Assembly (NCBI GenBank): GCA_024635555.1
Contig: JAGXIO010000209.1
Span: forward strand, 1-41,864
Direction: 5' to 3'
From: Saccharicrinis sp.
Lineage (GTDB): Bacteria > Bacteroidota > Bacteroidia > Bacteroidales > Marinilabiliaceae
DNA length: 41,864 nt
Both the position numbers and the translations under genes were made by a program. The notes beneath the pieces were generated by a model. The model saw only the letters and a program-made list of their open reading frames with translations. It ran no database searches and was not told the origin of the DNA. This document shows positions 27,287 through 36,129 of the stretch, piece by piece; the stretch's first letter is position 1; every line of letters begins with the position of its first letter.

Positions 27287-29044
27287 TTAAAACGAATATC
27301 CAACACCAGCCCTGATATTTAGTCCTTGCGAGGGATAGCCGTTCCATTGATAGTATTTGTTGATGAGCACGTTATTGACGTTTGCGAACATAGTCCATTT
27401 GGAGCTCAGGTAATAGTTAACCCCCAAGTTTAAATCGATAACGCCTTTAAGCTCTTTGGTGCTGCCATCTGTCACGTCAAGTGCATATCTTTTGCCAATC
27501 GAATACACTCCTAGATTCACCCACAAATCGTTAAAAACTTCGTAATTGCCAGTTACCCCAAGCTCCAGTTCTGGTTTGTGCCATGCGTACTGCAAATTAT
27601 CCATGTCCCAGCCGTTGTACTTTCCTTTTAACAGGAGGTTAAACTTGGTCGAGGGTTCGTATTTCAGTTCGCCCGACAGTTGCAAAAGCCTACCATCGTC
27701 GTAAACCACATCAAAAATGTTGTTTTGATGTACTTCCCTTGGCAAAACTAAGGTGTCCGCCCTATTCACAAAAAAGTGCTCATTGTCGAAATTAGAGTAA
27801 TCCAGGCGTGCCGTAAAACTGGTCTGCGAGCTAAAGTTGCCTCGCAACCCAGCAAACAGATGAATACCATGAAAGCTGTTTTTTACATATTGATCGGCAC
27901 TCACATACCTGTTTTCGCGCTGTATTTTTTCGTAATTGTTTACAATGTAATCGCCCTTGAGTCCACCAAAAGCCGTAACCACACCTTCGGCAATCACCAG
28001 GTCGGCTTCAACGTGTGGTGCTATATTAAAATCGCCATCCTGTCCGCCTACCTGCGAAAACACATCCATACCAATTTTCAGATTGGCTCCTTCCCACTGA
28101 AATCCCACTGCGGGGGAAAGGTTGATGACGGTCATCTTTCTGTCTAGAAACTGATACATGGGAGATGCTGAATCGGGCACCGATGTAACATAGTGCTCAA
28201 AACCAGCCATTACATCCAGAAACATATTGTTGATAGGAGCTCGCATTTTACCGTTCAGCCCAAAACTGTTTTCTTTTACACCTGTAACATTACCAAAAGT
28301 GCCAAAGGTAAAGTTGGCATCAAAGGGCACAGATGAATTATCGAGTACCTTGTTGTTGAGGCCTATGCTTAGGTCAAAGGAACTTAGGCGTTGCCTCTCT
28401 TCCGCCATTAAATCGGCTCCGGGAGTAAAAGTGCCTGAATAGGGTTCAATATAATCCAACTCACCTTGAATATTTTTAAAGCCATAATAATTATAGATGT
28501 TATGCAAAAAATCGGCATCTATGGATAGGGTATAATCTTTCCAAAACCTACGGAAATAAAGCGATGCCCAGGTATCATGAAAAGGCGAATCTACCTTGGT
28601 ATTGTCTTCGAGCTTAACATTTCCGCCCGATGTAAGATGGCCCAGACTAAGTCCAACAGCATAATCCTCGGAGCGCAACACGTTGTAATACAATTCGCCA
28701 AACACGGTCACATAATTTCCCAGTCCACCTTTTACGTATGATTTATCGAGCACAGTTTTACGTTCCGGCGTTAAACTGGCAGCCGTAATAGGCTCCACGG
28801 CCAAGCCCGAGGAGAGGGCTTTTGAAAGAATAGTATAGGAAAAATTAGGATTAAACGAAGCTTCGTCCACTTCGCTTACAGGAAGTTGGTTGATTTTAAA
28901 AGCGTCGGATATAATAGGGTTATATTCTCTTACTACCTTTACATCTTTGTTTAATTCCTGCCCTGTTGCAGTTATTGCGCAAAAAAATAGCGTGATAAGT
29001 AAAAGGACTTTATTTATATTCTTCATTTCCATCGTGTTAATCAA
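27287..29044 (-). CDS. TonB-receptor-like outer membrane beta-barrel protein
   Basis: The protein is up to 585 residues. A signal peptide begins at the Met at residue 7 (MKNINKVLLLITLFFCAITA), so the true start may be 29026. The mature part begins with a short conserved segment (ELNKDVKVVREYNPIISDAF) followed by about 500 residues of long amphipathic strands ending GLNIRAGVGYSF, a barrel comparable in size to TonB receptors but without a plug domain. It follows the large TPR gene by 17 bp. The pairing of TPR protein and plugless barrel recurs in Bacteroidota, and its job is not known to me. The YNPIISDA segment may be a docking motif. Confidence 0.75.
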   Translation of the reverse strand: MINTMEMKNINKVLLLITLFFCAITATGQELNKDVKVVREYNPIISDAFKINQLPVSEVDEASFNPNFSYTILSKALSSGLAVEPITAASLTPERKTVLDKSYVKGGLGNYVTVFGELYYNVLRSEDYAVGLSLGHLTSGGNVKLEDNTKVDSPFHDTWASLYFRRFWKDYTLSIDADFLHNIYNYYGFKNIQGELDYIEPYSGTFTPGADLMAEERQRLSSFDLSIGLNNKVLDNSSVPFDANFTFGTFGNVTGVKENSFGLNGKMRAPINNMFLDVMAGFEHYVTSVPDSASPMYQFLDRKMTVINLSPAVGFQWEGANLKIGMDVFSQVGGQDGDFNIAPHVEADLVIAEGVVTAFGGLKGDYIVNNYEKIQRENRYVSADQYVKNSFHGIHLFAGLRGNFSSQTSFTARLDYSNFDNEHFFVNRADTLVLPREVHQNNIFDVVYDDGRLLQLSGELKYEPSTKFNLLLKGKYNGWDMDNLQYAWHKPELELGVTGNYEVFNDLWVNLGVYSIGKRYALDVTDGSTKELKGVIDLNLGVNYYLSSKWTMFANVNNVLINKYYQWNGYPSQGLNIRAGVGYSF

Positions 29045-29061
29045 AGTAATAATTTGCTTGG

Positions 29062-32000
29062 TTACGGTTGTATTTTTAAAGAGTCGGCAGATTCGGCAGC
29101 GGTTGAAACCGCCATTTTTTTCTGTATGATGGCCAGCCTCTTTTGAACCATAGATTTTATGTCGTCGTCGCCGGTATAGTTTTCGGCAATACTTTGTAAA
29201 TACTGCTTGGCCTGGAAATTCTCATCTCTATCCATATATATATCCGACAATACGATAAAACTACGCGCCAGCCAATATTGATGTGAAGTACCTTTGTTGG
29301 CAAAATCGAACACCTCATCTTCGGCTTTTTTAGTTTCGCGCAAATCGTAATAATGTTTCGCCACAATATATTTAGCTTCGGCACCTTCGGCACTTTGCGT
29401 ATTTTTGGCCAGCACCTTATACTCTTTCAGGGCATTTTCTGTATCCCCCTTCAACATATGGGCACCCGCTTTAATGTATTGTGCTTCGCGAACTATTTCG
29501 CCTGCAGCTTTTGAGTCGCTGATAATTGTTTGTGCAGCATCAATGCAGTTATCGGCATCTTTTAACTGGAAATAACTACGCAAAACACCTATTTGTGCTT
29601 CCATTTTATTTTCCTGTATCTCCGCCACTTGCTCTAGCCTCTGGAAATTTCCCAATGCAGCCTGGTAGTTTTTCATTCCATAATTAATCTCACCGGAACG
29701 AATAAGCGCATCTTCGGTAAAAATATTTTTACCTCGGGTGGTTACTTCCTGGTATGCCTTTAAAGCCTCACTTTTATCGCCCTTTTTATATAAACAGTCG
29801 GCCATATAATAATTGGCATTGAGCACAAACATTCCCTGCGGATAGTTTTGTAGATACTTTTTGAAATTACTTACGGCTATATCGCATTTAGACTCCATGT
29901 AATATCTTTCGGCTGAAACATAACTCAACGAGTCTTGCTCACGGGCATCAATCTGTGCAAAACTACCCAAAGTGTTGGTGTACCTCACATATCCATCCAA
30001 ATCGCTCCTGTCCATATAAATATTACGGATGCCCAACAAAGATTCGTTGGCCTCCTGAGTTCCCGGAAATTCGTTGATAACCCGTTTGTAAAAGGCCATG
30101 GAGTTGTCGTAATCGGTAGCATTGTAATACACCAAACCCAGCTGCAACATGGCTTTTTTTGAAAAACTGCTGCTTGGGTGTTTTTCTTTAATGGTTTTAA
30201 ATTGTTTAATGGCATTATCCAAATCGTTGAGAGCCACATACGACCTGCCCATTTCGTACAGTGCATCATCCACATAAGCGGAGTTGGGGTATTTGTTTAT
30301 CAAACGGTTAAGCTCTGCAATTTTATCCTTATGTTGCTTCACAATTCCCAGTGAAATACCTTTTTGGAACATGGCATAATCGGGCGATCCATCGGCAAAA
30401 CCACTTGCTTGTTCATAAGAACTCATGGCCTGCGTAAAATCGCGCTCTACAAAATAACAGTCGCCAATACGGTTATAAGCATCCCCAATGGTTGGAGCAT
30501 CCTGGTTCAACTCCATTTTTACATATTTACGCCACCAAGAGCGTGCTTTATCGTAATTTTTGCCCTTAAACTCGGCATAACCAATATTATAATGCGCCAT
30601 GGCGAAATATGGCGTCTCATAACTACCCGGCATCAATATAAAACTGTTATAATCTTTGGCTGCTTCTGTATATTGATTTAAACGATATTTGGCCTCGCCA
30701 CGCCAGTAGTATGCCTTTACTTTCAGTTGGCTATCGTAACTCTGATATTGCAGACTATAATCAAAAAAGCTAACCGCCTCATCGAACTTTAAATTGGTAA
30801 ACAAGTCGATGGCATGATAATAGGCCACCCTTTGAATAGCCTTGTAAATGCCGGCATTCTTAATTTTTATTTTTTCCAACGCCTCAAGCGCCTGCTTATA
30901 GTTTTTGGTGGACAAAAATACTTTGCCCAGATAATCGTAGGCCAAGTCTATTTTATCGCTCTGCGGAAACATCTCGATAAAACTCATGAACGAGTTTATA
31001 ATTTCGTTGAAGGGCGAATAGGATAGCTCATAATTGAGTTTGATGGTGTTAAACAGCGCATCTTCTTGGATATCCTTGTCGAAATCTAATTTAGAGGCGG
31101 CCTCAAATGCAACCCGAGCCCGCTTTCTATCCTTTAGTTTAAGATGACAGTCGGCCAAATGATAATAGGCATTTTGAGCCATTTTATCGTTAGCTGAAGT
31201 AACCATGCTCAGGTATTCTGCCGCCTTATCATAGTTTTTTTGATAGTAATAGGCAAATCCCAGATGGTAATAATCTTCGCGGCGAGCTTTATCCGACAGC
31301 TCAATTGTTTTTTCGAAATAGGTGATGGATGTGGCGTAATCCTTTTTGGCAAAATAAGATTCGCCCACAATGCGTGCCATATCCGCCTTACGTTTTCGAC
31401 TCCCTTCCTCCATCATAGGCAACGCATAGGAAATAGCTGCATCGTAATCGCCCTTTAAATAATGTATTTGGGCAATATAAAACGGCACCACTTTTTCAAA
31501 TGCTTGCACATTGGCCAAACGCTCAAAACTCTTTAAAGCCGTTTCGTAGTTTTCTTTTTGGTATTGAATGTGTGCGTAATAGTAATTGGATGCTTCATAA
31601 TACTTACTATCAATGTCTTTTAAATCGTAAAAATAACCATTGGCCACGTCATATTCTTCCTCCATAAAATGACAATAACCCATTTTAAATTTAAAGGCGA
31701 GCCTAGTTTCTTTATCCAGCTTACGTTCATTTACATCTTTAAACTCGCGCAATGCCTGACGGAACTTTTTATTGTTCATTTGTATGTCGCCCAAATGAAA
31801 ATGAGCAAACGCCGTTTTATTACTTTCGGGATGTTCCAGCACAAACTGCTCAAACAAATATTGCGCATCGCCGTTCTCCAACTCTTTGGCGCACAAAGCC
31901 CTATAATAATAAGCTTCCGAAATCAGGTTTGATTCGGCACGCACGGAATTGGCGATAAATTTCTCGAACTGTTCACGAGCCGATCCAAATTTATTAAGAT

Positions 32001-32127
32001 GATAGAGTTCCATGGCTTGGTCAAAGTCCTTCTCGGGCTGTTTAAACCCTATGGATTGCTGTGAAAAAACGCTTATGCTTATCAACAGAGCAATAATCGT
32101 TACAGAAAGGTTATTCGTATTTATCAT
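29062..32127 (-). CDS. Large periplasmic TPR-repeat protein
   Basis: The 1021-residue protein has a signal peptide (about residues 1-23) and then TPR-like helical hairpins almost to the end, for example AYYHLADCHLKLKDRKRARV, AHYNIGYAEFKGKNYDKARS and DALYEMGRSYVALNDLDNAI. Spacing is about 34-38 residues, giving more than 20 repeats. Such solenoids are protein-binding scaffolds. Related Bacteroidota proteins include gliding and secretion factors such as SprE/PorW and YfiO/BamD-like lipoproteins, but this one has no lipobox and I cannot assign it. It is co-directional with the barrel gene 17 bp downstream, so the barrel is a likely partner. Confidence 0.8.
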   Translation of the reverse strand: MINTNNLSVTIIALLISISVFSQQSIGFKQPEKDFDQAMELYHLNKFGSAREQFEKFIANSVRAESNLISEAYYYRALCAKELENGDAQYLFEQFVLEHPESNKTAFAHFHLGDIQMNNKKFRQALREFKDVNERKLDKETRLAFKFKMGYCHFMEEEYDVANGYFYDLKDIDSKYYEASNYYYAHIQYQKENYETALKSFERLANVQAFEKVVPFYIAQIHYLKGDYDAAISYALPMMEEGSRKRKADMARIVGESYFAKKDYATSITYFEKTIELSDKARREDYYHLGFAYYYQKNYDKAAEYLSMVTSANDKMAQNAYYHLADCHLKLKDRKRARVAFEAASKLDFDKDIQEDALFNTIKLNYELSYSPFNEIINSFMSFIEMFPQSDKIDLAYDYLGKVFLSTKNYKQALEALEKIKIKNAGIYKAIQRVAYYHAIDLFTNLKFDEAVSFFDYSLQYQSYDSQLKVKAYYWRGEAKYRLNQYTEAAKDYNSFILMPGSYETPYFAMAHYNIGYAEFKGKNYDKARSWWRKYVKMELNQDAPTIGDAYNRIGDCYFVERDFTQAMSSYEQASGFADGSPDYAMFQKGISLGIVKQHKDKIAELNRLINKYPNSAYVDDALYEMGRSYVALNDLDNAIKQFKTIKEKHPSSSFSKKAMLQLGLVYYNATDYDNSMAFYKRVINEFPGTQEANESLLGIRNIYMDRSDLDGYVRYTNTLGSFAQIDAREQDSLSYVSAERYYMESKCDIAVSNFKKYLQNYPQGMFVLNANYYMADCLYKKGDKSEALKAYQEVTTRGKNIFTEDALIRSGEINYGMKNYQAALGNFQRLEQVAEIQENKMEAQIGVLRSYFQLKDADNCIDAAQTIISDSKAAGEIVREAQYIKAGAHMLKGDTENALKEYKVLAKNTQSAEGAEAKYIVAKHYYDLRETKKAEDEVFDFANKGTSHQYWLARSFIVLSDIYMDRDENFQAKQYLQSIAENYTGDDDIKSMVQKRLAIIQKKMAVSTAAESADSLKIQP

Positions 32128-32429
32128 TCAATAAAACATTTTATTTCTGAAAAAATCCAAAAAAAGGTATCTCCTGATTTCGGGGCATAAAGATAAAAAA
32201 TTTAAGCTGATATTGCATTTGTCAGTTTCCTTCTTTAGGGTAGCAACTATTTGTTGCAAGAGACAACAACTAAGCCAATAAATGTTGTTTTAAACAATTA
32301 AATGTCAACTTGTACTAACGCTCAAATATGCCGTTATTTGCATCTACCTGTTCAAACGTAAGTATATCACAATTTATTTTTTTATTTTCACACCATAATT
32401 ACCAGCCACATATAAATAATTGCAAAAAA
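32128..32429. other. Divergent spacer between the TPR gene and ftsE
   Basis: This AT-rich spacer is about 300 bp. On the minus strand TATCTTTA (32194..32187), a near match to TAnnTTTG, is 60 bp upstream of the TPR start. AACAAC (32264-32272 region) and GTTGTT (32283-32290 region) form a weak inverted repeat. No other feature was seen. Confidence 0.3.
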
Positions 32430-33146
32430 ATGAGCAAAAAGGATTTTGTAAGCATCGAAAATAAGCAAAACAATGTTGTGGAGCTTAAAAATGCCGTCAT
32501 CCGTCACCAGGAAAACATTGTGCTGAAGGATGTTAACGTAGAAATAGCCAAGGGCGAATTTGTATATTTGATAGGCAAAGTGGGAAGCGGTAAATCTAGT
32601 TTGCTCAAAGCCCTCTACGCCGAAGTTCCCATTACCGAAGGGTATGTTTTTGCCGTTGGATATGATTTGGGCAAGATAAAATCGAAGCAAATACCATTTT
32701 TGAGAAGAAAGATGGGCATTATATTTCAGGATTTCCAGTTATTGAGCGACCGCTCGGTGTATGAAAACCTGAGTTTTGTGCTAAAAGCTACCGCCTGGAA
32801 AAATAAAAAAGCGATGGACATCCGTATCCGCGATGTATTAACCCAAGTGGAAATGGTACACAAGGGCTATAAAATGCCCCACCAACTTTCGGGCGGAGAG
32901 CAACAGCGTATTGGCATTGCCCGTGCCCTTTTAAATGAGCCTGATTTAATTTTAGCCGACGAACCCACCGGAAATCTGGATCCGGAAACCACCAATACCC
33001 TTATGCAGTTACTACTCAAAATTTCGGAAAGTGGTAAAACGGTAATTATGGCCACCCACAACTACGGCATGGTGGATAAGTACAAAGGACGAATTTTAAA
33101 ATGCGAGGACGCCCGCTTGAAAGAAGATAGCAGCGTTGAAGTATAG
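32430..33146 (+). CDS. ftsE: Cell-division ATP-binding protein FtsE
   Basis: ABC-type ATPase that, with FtsX, controls peptidoglycan hydrolases at the division site. From the ATG at 32430 it is 238 residues. The frame is open to 32328, but those 34 residues have no family match. Motifs: Walker [10 protein letters not shown]-loop IIFQDFQLL, signature LSGGEQQR, Walker [10 protein letters not shown] and the H-loop ATHNYG. The short C-terminal end after the nucleotide-binding domain and the RQ(H)NIVLKDV-type start favour FtsE over transporter ATPases such as LolD. ftsX is not adjacent, which is usual in Bacteroidota. A remnant antitoxin frame starts directly at its stop. Confidence 0.85.
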   Translation: MSKKDFVSIENKQNNVVELKNAVIRHQENIVLKDVNVEIAKGEFVYLIGKVGSGKSSLLKALYAEVPITEGYVFAVGYDLGKIKSKQIPFLRRKMGIIFQDFQLLSDRSVYENLSFVLKATAWKNKKAMDIRIRDVLTQVEMVHKGYKMPHQLSGGEQQRIGIARALLNEPDLILADEPTGNLDPETTNTLMQLLLKISESGKTVIMATHNYGMVDKYKGRILKCEDARLKEDSSVEV

Positions 33147-33209
33147 ATGGAAGCCATAAGAAACGGGCGTGTTTTCTATGCCAGTGATTTGATAATTTTG
33201 TATCTTTGA
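33147..33209 (+). pseudogene. C-terminal scrap of a second ParD-like antitoxin
   Basis: The ATG directly after the ftsE stop reads MEAIRNGRVFYASDLIILYL and a stop. The core NGR-V-x-x-ASDL matches NGR-I-x-N-ASDL at the C-terminus of the intact antitoxin 250 bp downstream. At DNA level AAACGGGCG and ATGCCAGTGATTTGA occur in both (33161 and 33411 regions). It looks like the remnant of a duplicated antitoxin or a recombination scar. Its last codons overlap the -7 element of the intact module. Confidence 0.6.
33201..33208 (+). promoter_or_regulatory. -7 element of the ParDE-like module
   Basis: TATCTTTG, 17 bp before the antitoxin ATG at 33226. It lies inside the antitoxin scrap. Confidence 0.55.
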
Positions 33210-33225
33210 ATTAAAGTTGATTAAA

Positions 33226-33468
33226 ATGGATATACAGTCAAGAAAAATAGAGTTTCTATCAGAGTTTCTCAAAGTGCAAAACGAAGACGTTATTTTACGT
33301 CTGGAAAAAATATTGTATAATGAGAAAAAAAAACCATTAAATGACCAATTTGAACCAATGACGATTCAAGAATTTAATTCACGAATTGACAAATCAATGG
33401 AAGATTCAAAAAACGGGCGCATTACCAATGCCAGTGATTTGAAAAGCAAAATAGAGAAATGGACTTAG
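33226..33468 (+). CDS. Antitoxin of a ParE/RelE-type module
   Basis: From the ATG at 33226 it is 80 residues. A TTG three codons earlier is possible but follows the -7 element too closely. The sequence is mostly helical: IEFLSEFLKVQNEDVILRLE, a Pro-containing linker, and an acidic tail MTIQEFNSRIDKSMEDSKNG followed by RITNASDLKSKIEKW. This fits the small Bacteroidota antitoxins (DUF2683-like) found before ParE/RelE toxins: an N-terminal DNA-binding half and a C-terminal toxin wrap. It overlaps the toxin gene by 10 bp, so translation is coupled. It appears intact. Confidence 0.8.
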   Translation: MDIQSRKIEFLSEFLKVQNEDVILRLEKILYNEKKKPLNDQFEPMTIQEFNSRIDKSMEDSKNGRITNASDLKSKIEKWT

Positions 33469-33779
33469 ATATATTTTGGACGGAATTTGCAGAGAACGAA
33501 CTCCATAAAATATTCAGATACTATCTCAAAAAAGCGGGTTATCGAATCGCTATAAAGCTTGTAAACGGAATATACAATAGACCGTTTAAATTAAAAACTC
33601 ATCCCGAGATTGGTCAAATCGAAGAATTACTTAAAAATAGAAAAGTAGAATTTCGTTATTTGCTTTACAAAAACAATTATAAAGTTATTTATTGGGTAAA
33701 TACAGAGGAAAATCGAATAGAAATCATTGATGTTTTCGATGTTAGGCAGTATCCACAAAAAATACGTAGGTCTCAATAG
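33459..33779 (+). CDS. ParE/RelE-superfamily toxin
   Basis: The 106-residue protein has the fold order of ParE/RelE toxins: two N-terminal helices (FAENELHKIFRYYLKKAGYR, then AIKLVNGIYN), the turn KLKTHPEIGQIEELL, and the strands EFRYLLYKNNYKVIYWVN and IEIIDVFDVRQYPQKI. R-x-L and the D-V-x-x-x-R-x-P-x-K end are typical of ParE members that act on gyrase, but RelE-type mRNA cleavage cannot be excluded. It is intact and overlaps its antitoxin by 10 bp. It is convergent with the amidohydrolase-like gene, with only about 50 bp between them and no obvious terminator. Confidence 0.85.
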   Translation: MDLDIFWTEFAENELHKIFRYYLKKAGYRIAIKLVNGIYNRPFKLKTHPEIGQIEELLKNRKVEFRYLLYKNNYKVIYWVNTEENRIEIIDVFDVRQYPQKIRRSQ

Positions 33780-33832
33780 TATTGAGAAATAAAATGAGGT
33801 TTTTGTTGGACTCAGCAAATTCCCATCACCTC

Positions 33833-35173
33833 CTATATCTCTGGTGCCGAGCGGTACACATAGCTACCATCGGAATGTTTAGGGTAAAACGATTCGCCAT
33901 TGTACATCATACGGCCTTTGGCAAAAACAAAATCCGGACGACCTCTGAGCTTATATGGTTTAAAGTTTTGATGATCGGAGGAAAGTATAGAACAATACAG
34001 GTTTCTATCGAAGGTAGGATTCCATATTACAAAGTCGGCATCCGAACCGGGCTGTAATACCCCTTTTCGTGGCCATAAGCCCATTATTTTGGCCGGACGT
34101 GCCGATACAACATCCACCATATCCAATATATTTATCTTTCCCTCACAAACCCCAACAGTAAATAACATGCTCAGATAGTTACGCAAGTAAAAAAACTTAT
34201 CCGGCCTGTTATATGCCAAGCCCTCCTCCACTCCTTCTTCCATGGTTAAGTTGTAGGAAGGAGGGTTTATTAAATATCTTTTATTCTTCACCAATTCCCA
34301 AACCTCTTCCACGCTAATATGGTTGCAACTATTAGATGGAGCTGTTTGCAACTGATTATTTTGATTGGTAAGTGCTGTTTTATCAGATATGTCAATAGAA
34401 AACGGAATGCTGGCACTAACAAAAAAATCTCCCCCCCAATCAATACCCTCCTTTATCAGCCTTAGTTCCTCTTTAAACTCAACATTCAAAAACATAAGAG
34501 GACACTTATATTTAAGACCCATTTGAACCAATTCAGACAAAGCCTCCAGATGTTGTTTAAAAACGATTGGTGCACTAAGCATAATTGTGTCAAGTCCACT
34601 TTTACCGGCCTCACGAATTGCCAAATCGCATATTACAAGCAATCGATGATTCGAAGCCATGCGTAACGTGGATTCAAGAGCCTTTGCATTCGCCTTGTCC
34701 CAGATGGATATATTTATCAGTACCGTAGATATGCCTTCGTGTATGTAACTATAATCAAGCGCAGTGGCCATGCTTTTTTTAACATCGCTAAACGACAAAT
34801 GAAAGGCGTAATCTATTAAATTATTGCGCGCCTTTTGTTTTGCCTTATGTATATTATACAAATTATTTTTATTGTAAACATTCTCCACTGCATCAAGCAT
34901 GGTGGTGGTTCCGTTATATATTTCGGCCTGGTTCAATTTATTTAATTCTTCCTTAGTTTTATCATTGTCGCTTAAAAATAAAAAATGACGATTCATATCC
35001 ACCGCACCCGGTAGTACATATTTTCCAGTAGCATCAATTACCGGGGTTTCGCTATTGGGACGGATTAAATTCTGACCTATCTGTAGAACTTTGCTACCAC
35101 CTACCAAGATGTCTTCGGTTATAATTGCCGACTCTTTTACGACGAAACCATTTTTTATAACGATATAATTCAT
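33833..35173 (-). CDS. Amidohydrolase-fold protein (dihydropyrimidinase/dihydroorotase-like) lacking metal ligands
   Basis: The 446-residue protein has the layout of dihydroorotase and dihydropyrimidinase: an N-terminal strand domain, the hinge DATGKYVLPGAVDM, a TIM barrel and the C-terminal GVLQPGSDADFVIWNP. The first metal motif, normally D-x-H-x-H, reads D59-M-N61-R-H63. The later segments that should supply His ligands read LLVICDLA and PLMFLNVEF, and I see no carboxylated-Lys motif of the usual form. It is probably not a zinc hydrolase. It may be a structural or regulatory relative, as with inactive PyrC-like subunits and animal CRMPs. No pyrimidine genes are adjacent. Confidence 0.8.
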   Translation of the reverse strand: MNYIVIKNGFVVKESAIITEDILVGGSKVLQIGQNLIRPNSETPVIDATGKYVLPGAVDMNRHFLFLSDNDKTKEELNKLNQAEIYNGTTTMLDAVENVYNKNNLYNIHKAKQKARNNLIDYAFHLSFSDVKKSMATALDYSYIHEGISTVLINISIWDKANAKALESTLRMASNHRLLVICDLAIREAGKSGLDTIMLSAPIVFKQHLEALSELVQMGLKYKCPLMFLNVEFKEELRLIKEGIDWGGDFFVSASIPFSIDISDKTALTNQNNQLQTAPSNSCNHISVEEVWELVKNKRYLINPPSYNLTMEEGVEEGLAYNRPDKFFYLRNYLSMLFTVGVCEGKINILDMVDVVSARPAKIMGLWPRKGVLQPGSDADFVIWNPTFDRNLYCSILSSDHQNFKPYKLRGRPDFVFAKGRMMYNGESFYPKHSDGSYVYRSAPEI

Positions 35174-35365
35174 TGCAGAGCCATTTTTAAAGATATATTA
35201 TTTCACAAAGCCATTTTTAAATGGATTAAATAAGCTTTGCTCCATCCCTTAAAATTACATCAAATATCTATATTTTACAAAACAAAAAATAATTATTTTT
35301 TGAGCACTATCATACCCTATTGCTAAACTTATTATTGAATGTTGAATATTTCGTATATTTTTACT

Positions 35366-35449
35366 GCGGAGAGTGTGAAGCGGAGAGTGTGAAGCGTGGA
35401 GCGTGGAGCAGAGAGCGGAGAGCGTGGAGCGAACAGCGAACATCGGAAA
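35366..35449. repeat. 12-unit heptad tract between divergent genes
   Basis: Units of 7 bp in one register: GCGGAGA, GTGTGAA, GCGGAGA, GTGTGAA, GCGTGGA twice, GCAGAGA, GCGGAGA, GCGTGGA, GCGAACA twice, TCGGAAA. The same GCNNRGA word type is seen at 7946 and 24300. Unlike those, this tract lies between two gene starts (35173 minus, 35534 plus). The rest of the 360-bp spacer is AT-rich without a clear promoter. Confidence 0.8.
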
Positions 35450-35533
35450 GAATATAGGGAGAGTGCAGTGCTAATGGATTTTGGCTGCCCTTTTATTTTT
35501 GCTTTTCGAGGGATAATCATAAAATAAACAAGG

Positions 35534-36082
35534 ATGAAACAGACTGATCTTTCAAAATACGATAACAGTTGGTATAAACCAGGCGGGGCTATAAAACGAG
35601 TACTCTGGTATTTTGCCAATGCTATTTTTTTAATTTGCCCTTTGAATCCTTCGTCGGGGATTAAAAAAATAATATTAAAAATGTTTGGGGCAAAAATTGG
35701 TGCAGGGGTGGTCATTAAACCAGGGGTAAACATCAAATATCCTTGGAAACTGAGTATCGACGAAAATAGCTGGATTGGCGAGAAGGTATGGATAGATAAT
35801 CTGGATCAAGTAACCATAGGCAAAAACTGTTGCCTCTCGCAGGGCGCGATACTGTTGTGCGGAAACCATAATTACAAAAAAGAGACTTTTGATTTGATAA
35901 TAGGCCCAATAATTATTGAAGATGGCGTTTGGATTGGTGCCGGAGCGATGCTAACACCTCATGCGCTATGCAAAACACATGCAGTACTGTCGGTGCAATC
36001 GGTGGGTTCAGGAACATTGGAGTCTTATTCTATTTATCGCGGCAATCCGGCTTTAAAAATTAAGGACAGGGTAATAGAATAG
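35534..36082 (+). CDS. WcaF-like hexapeptide-repeat acetyltransferase
   Basis: The 182-residue protein has a short N-terminal extension (NSWYKPG, then a hydrophobic stretch WYFANAIFLICPLNP) and a left-handed beta-helix of hexapeptide repeats (about residues 55-170): FGAKIGAGVVIKPGVNIKYP, then SWIGEKVWIDNLDQVTIGKN, and IIIEDGVWIGAGAMLTPHA. The last coil and YRGNPALKIKDR close the domain. The catalytic His is probably in GNHNYKKETFD. WcaF-type enzymes acetylate sugars of extracellular polysaccharides. No exopolysaccharide cluster is visible nearby, so the substrate is open. Confidence 0.85.
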   Translation: MKQTDLSKYDNSWYKPGGAIKRVLWYFANAIFLICPLNPSSGIKKIILKMFGAKIGAGVVIKPGVNIKYPWKLSIDENSWIGEKVWIDNLDQVTIGKNCCLSQGAILLCGNHNYKKETFDLIIGPIIIEDGVWIGAGAMLTPHALCKTHAVLSVQSVGSGTLESYSIYRGNPALKIKDRVIE

Positions 36083-36129
36083 AAAGCAAGCACAATCAAA
36101 GACACATCGCTCACAAATAATACAGAATT

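Noticed and set aside
32328-32429. 34-residue N-terminal extension of FtsE
   Set aside because: No family match. The ATG at 32430 gives the normal FtsE length.
33833-35173. Assigning this gene as an active dihydroorotase PyrC
   Set aside because: The metal-binding His residues are replaced, and no pyrimidine genes are adjacent.
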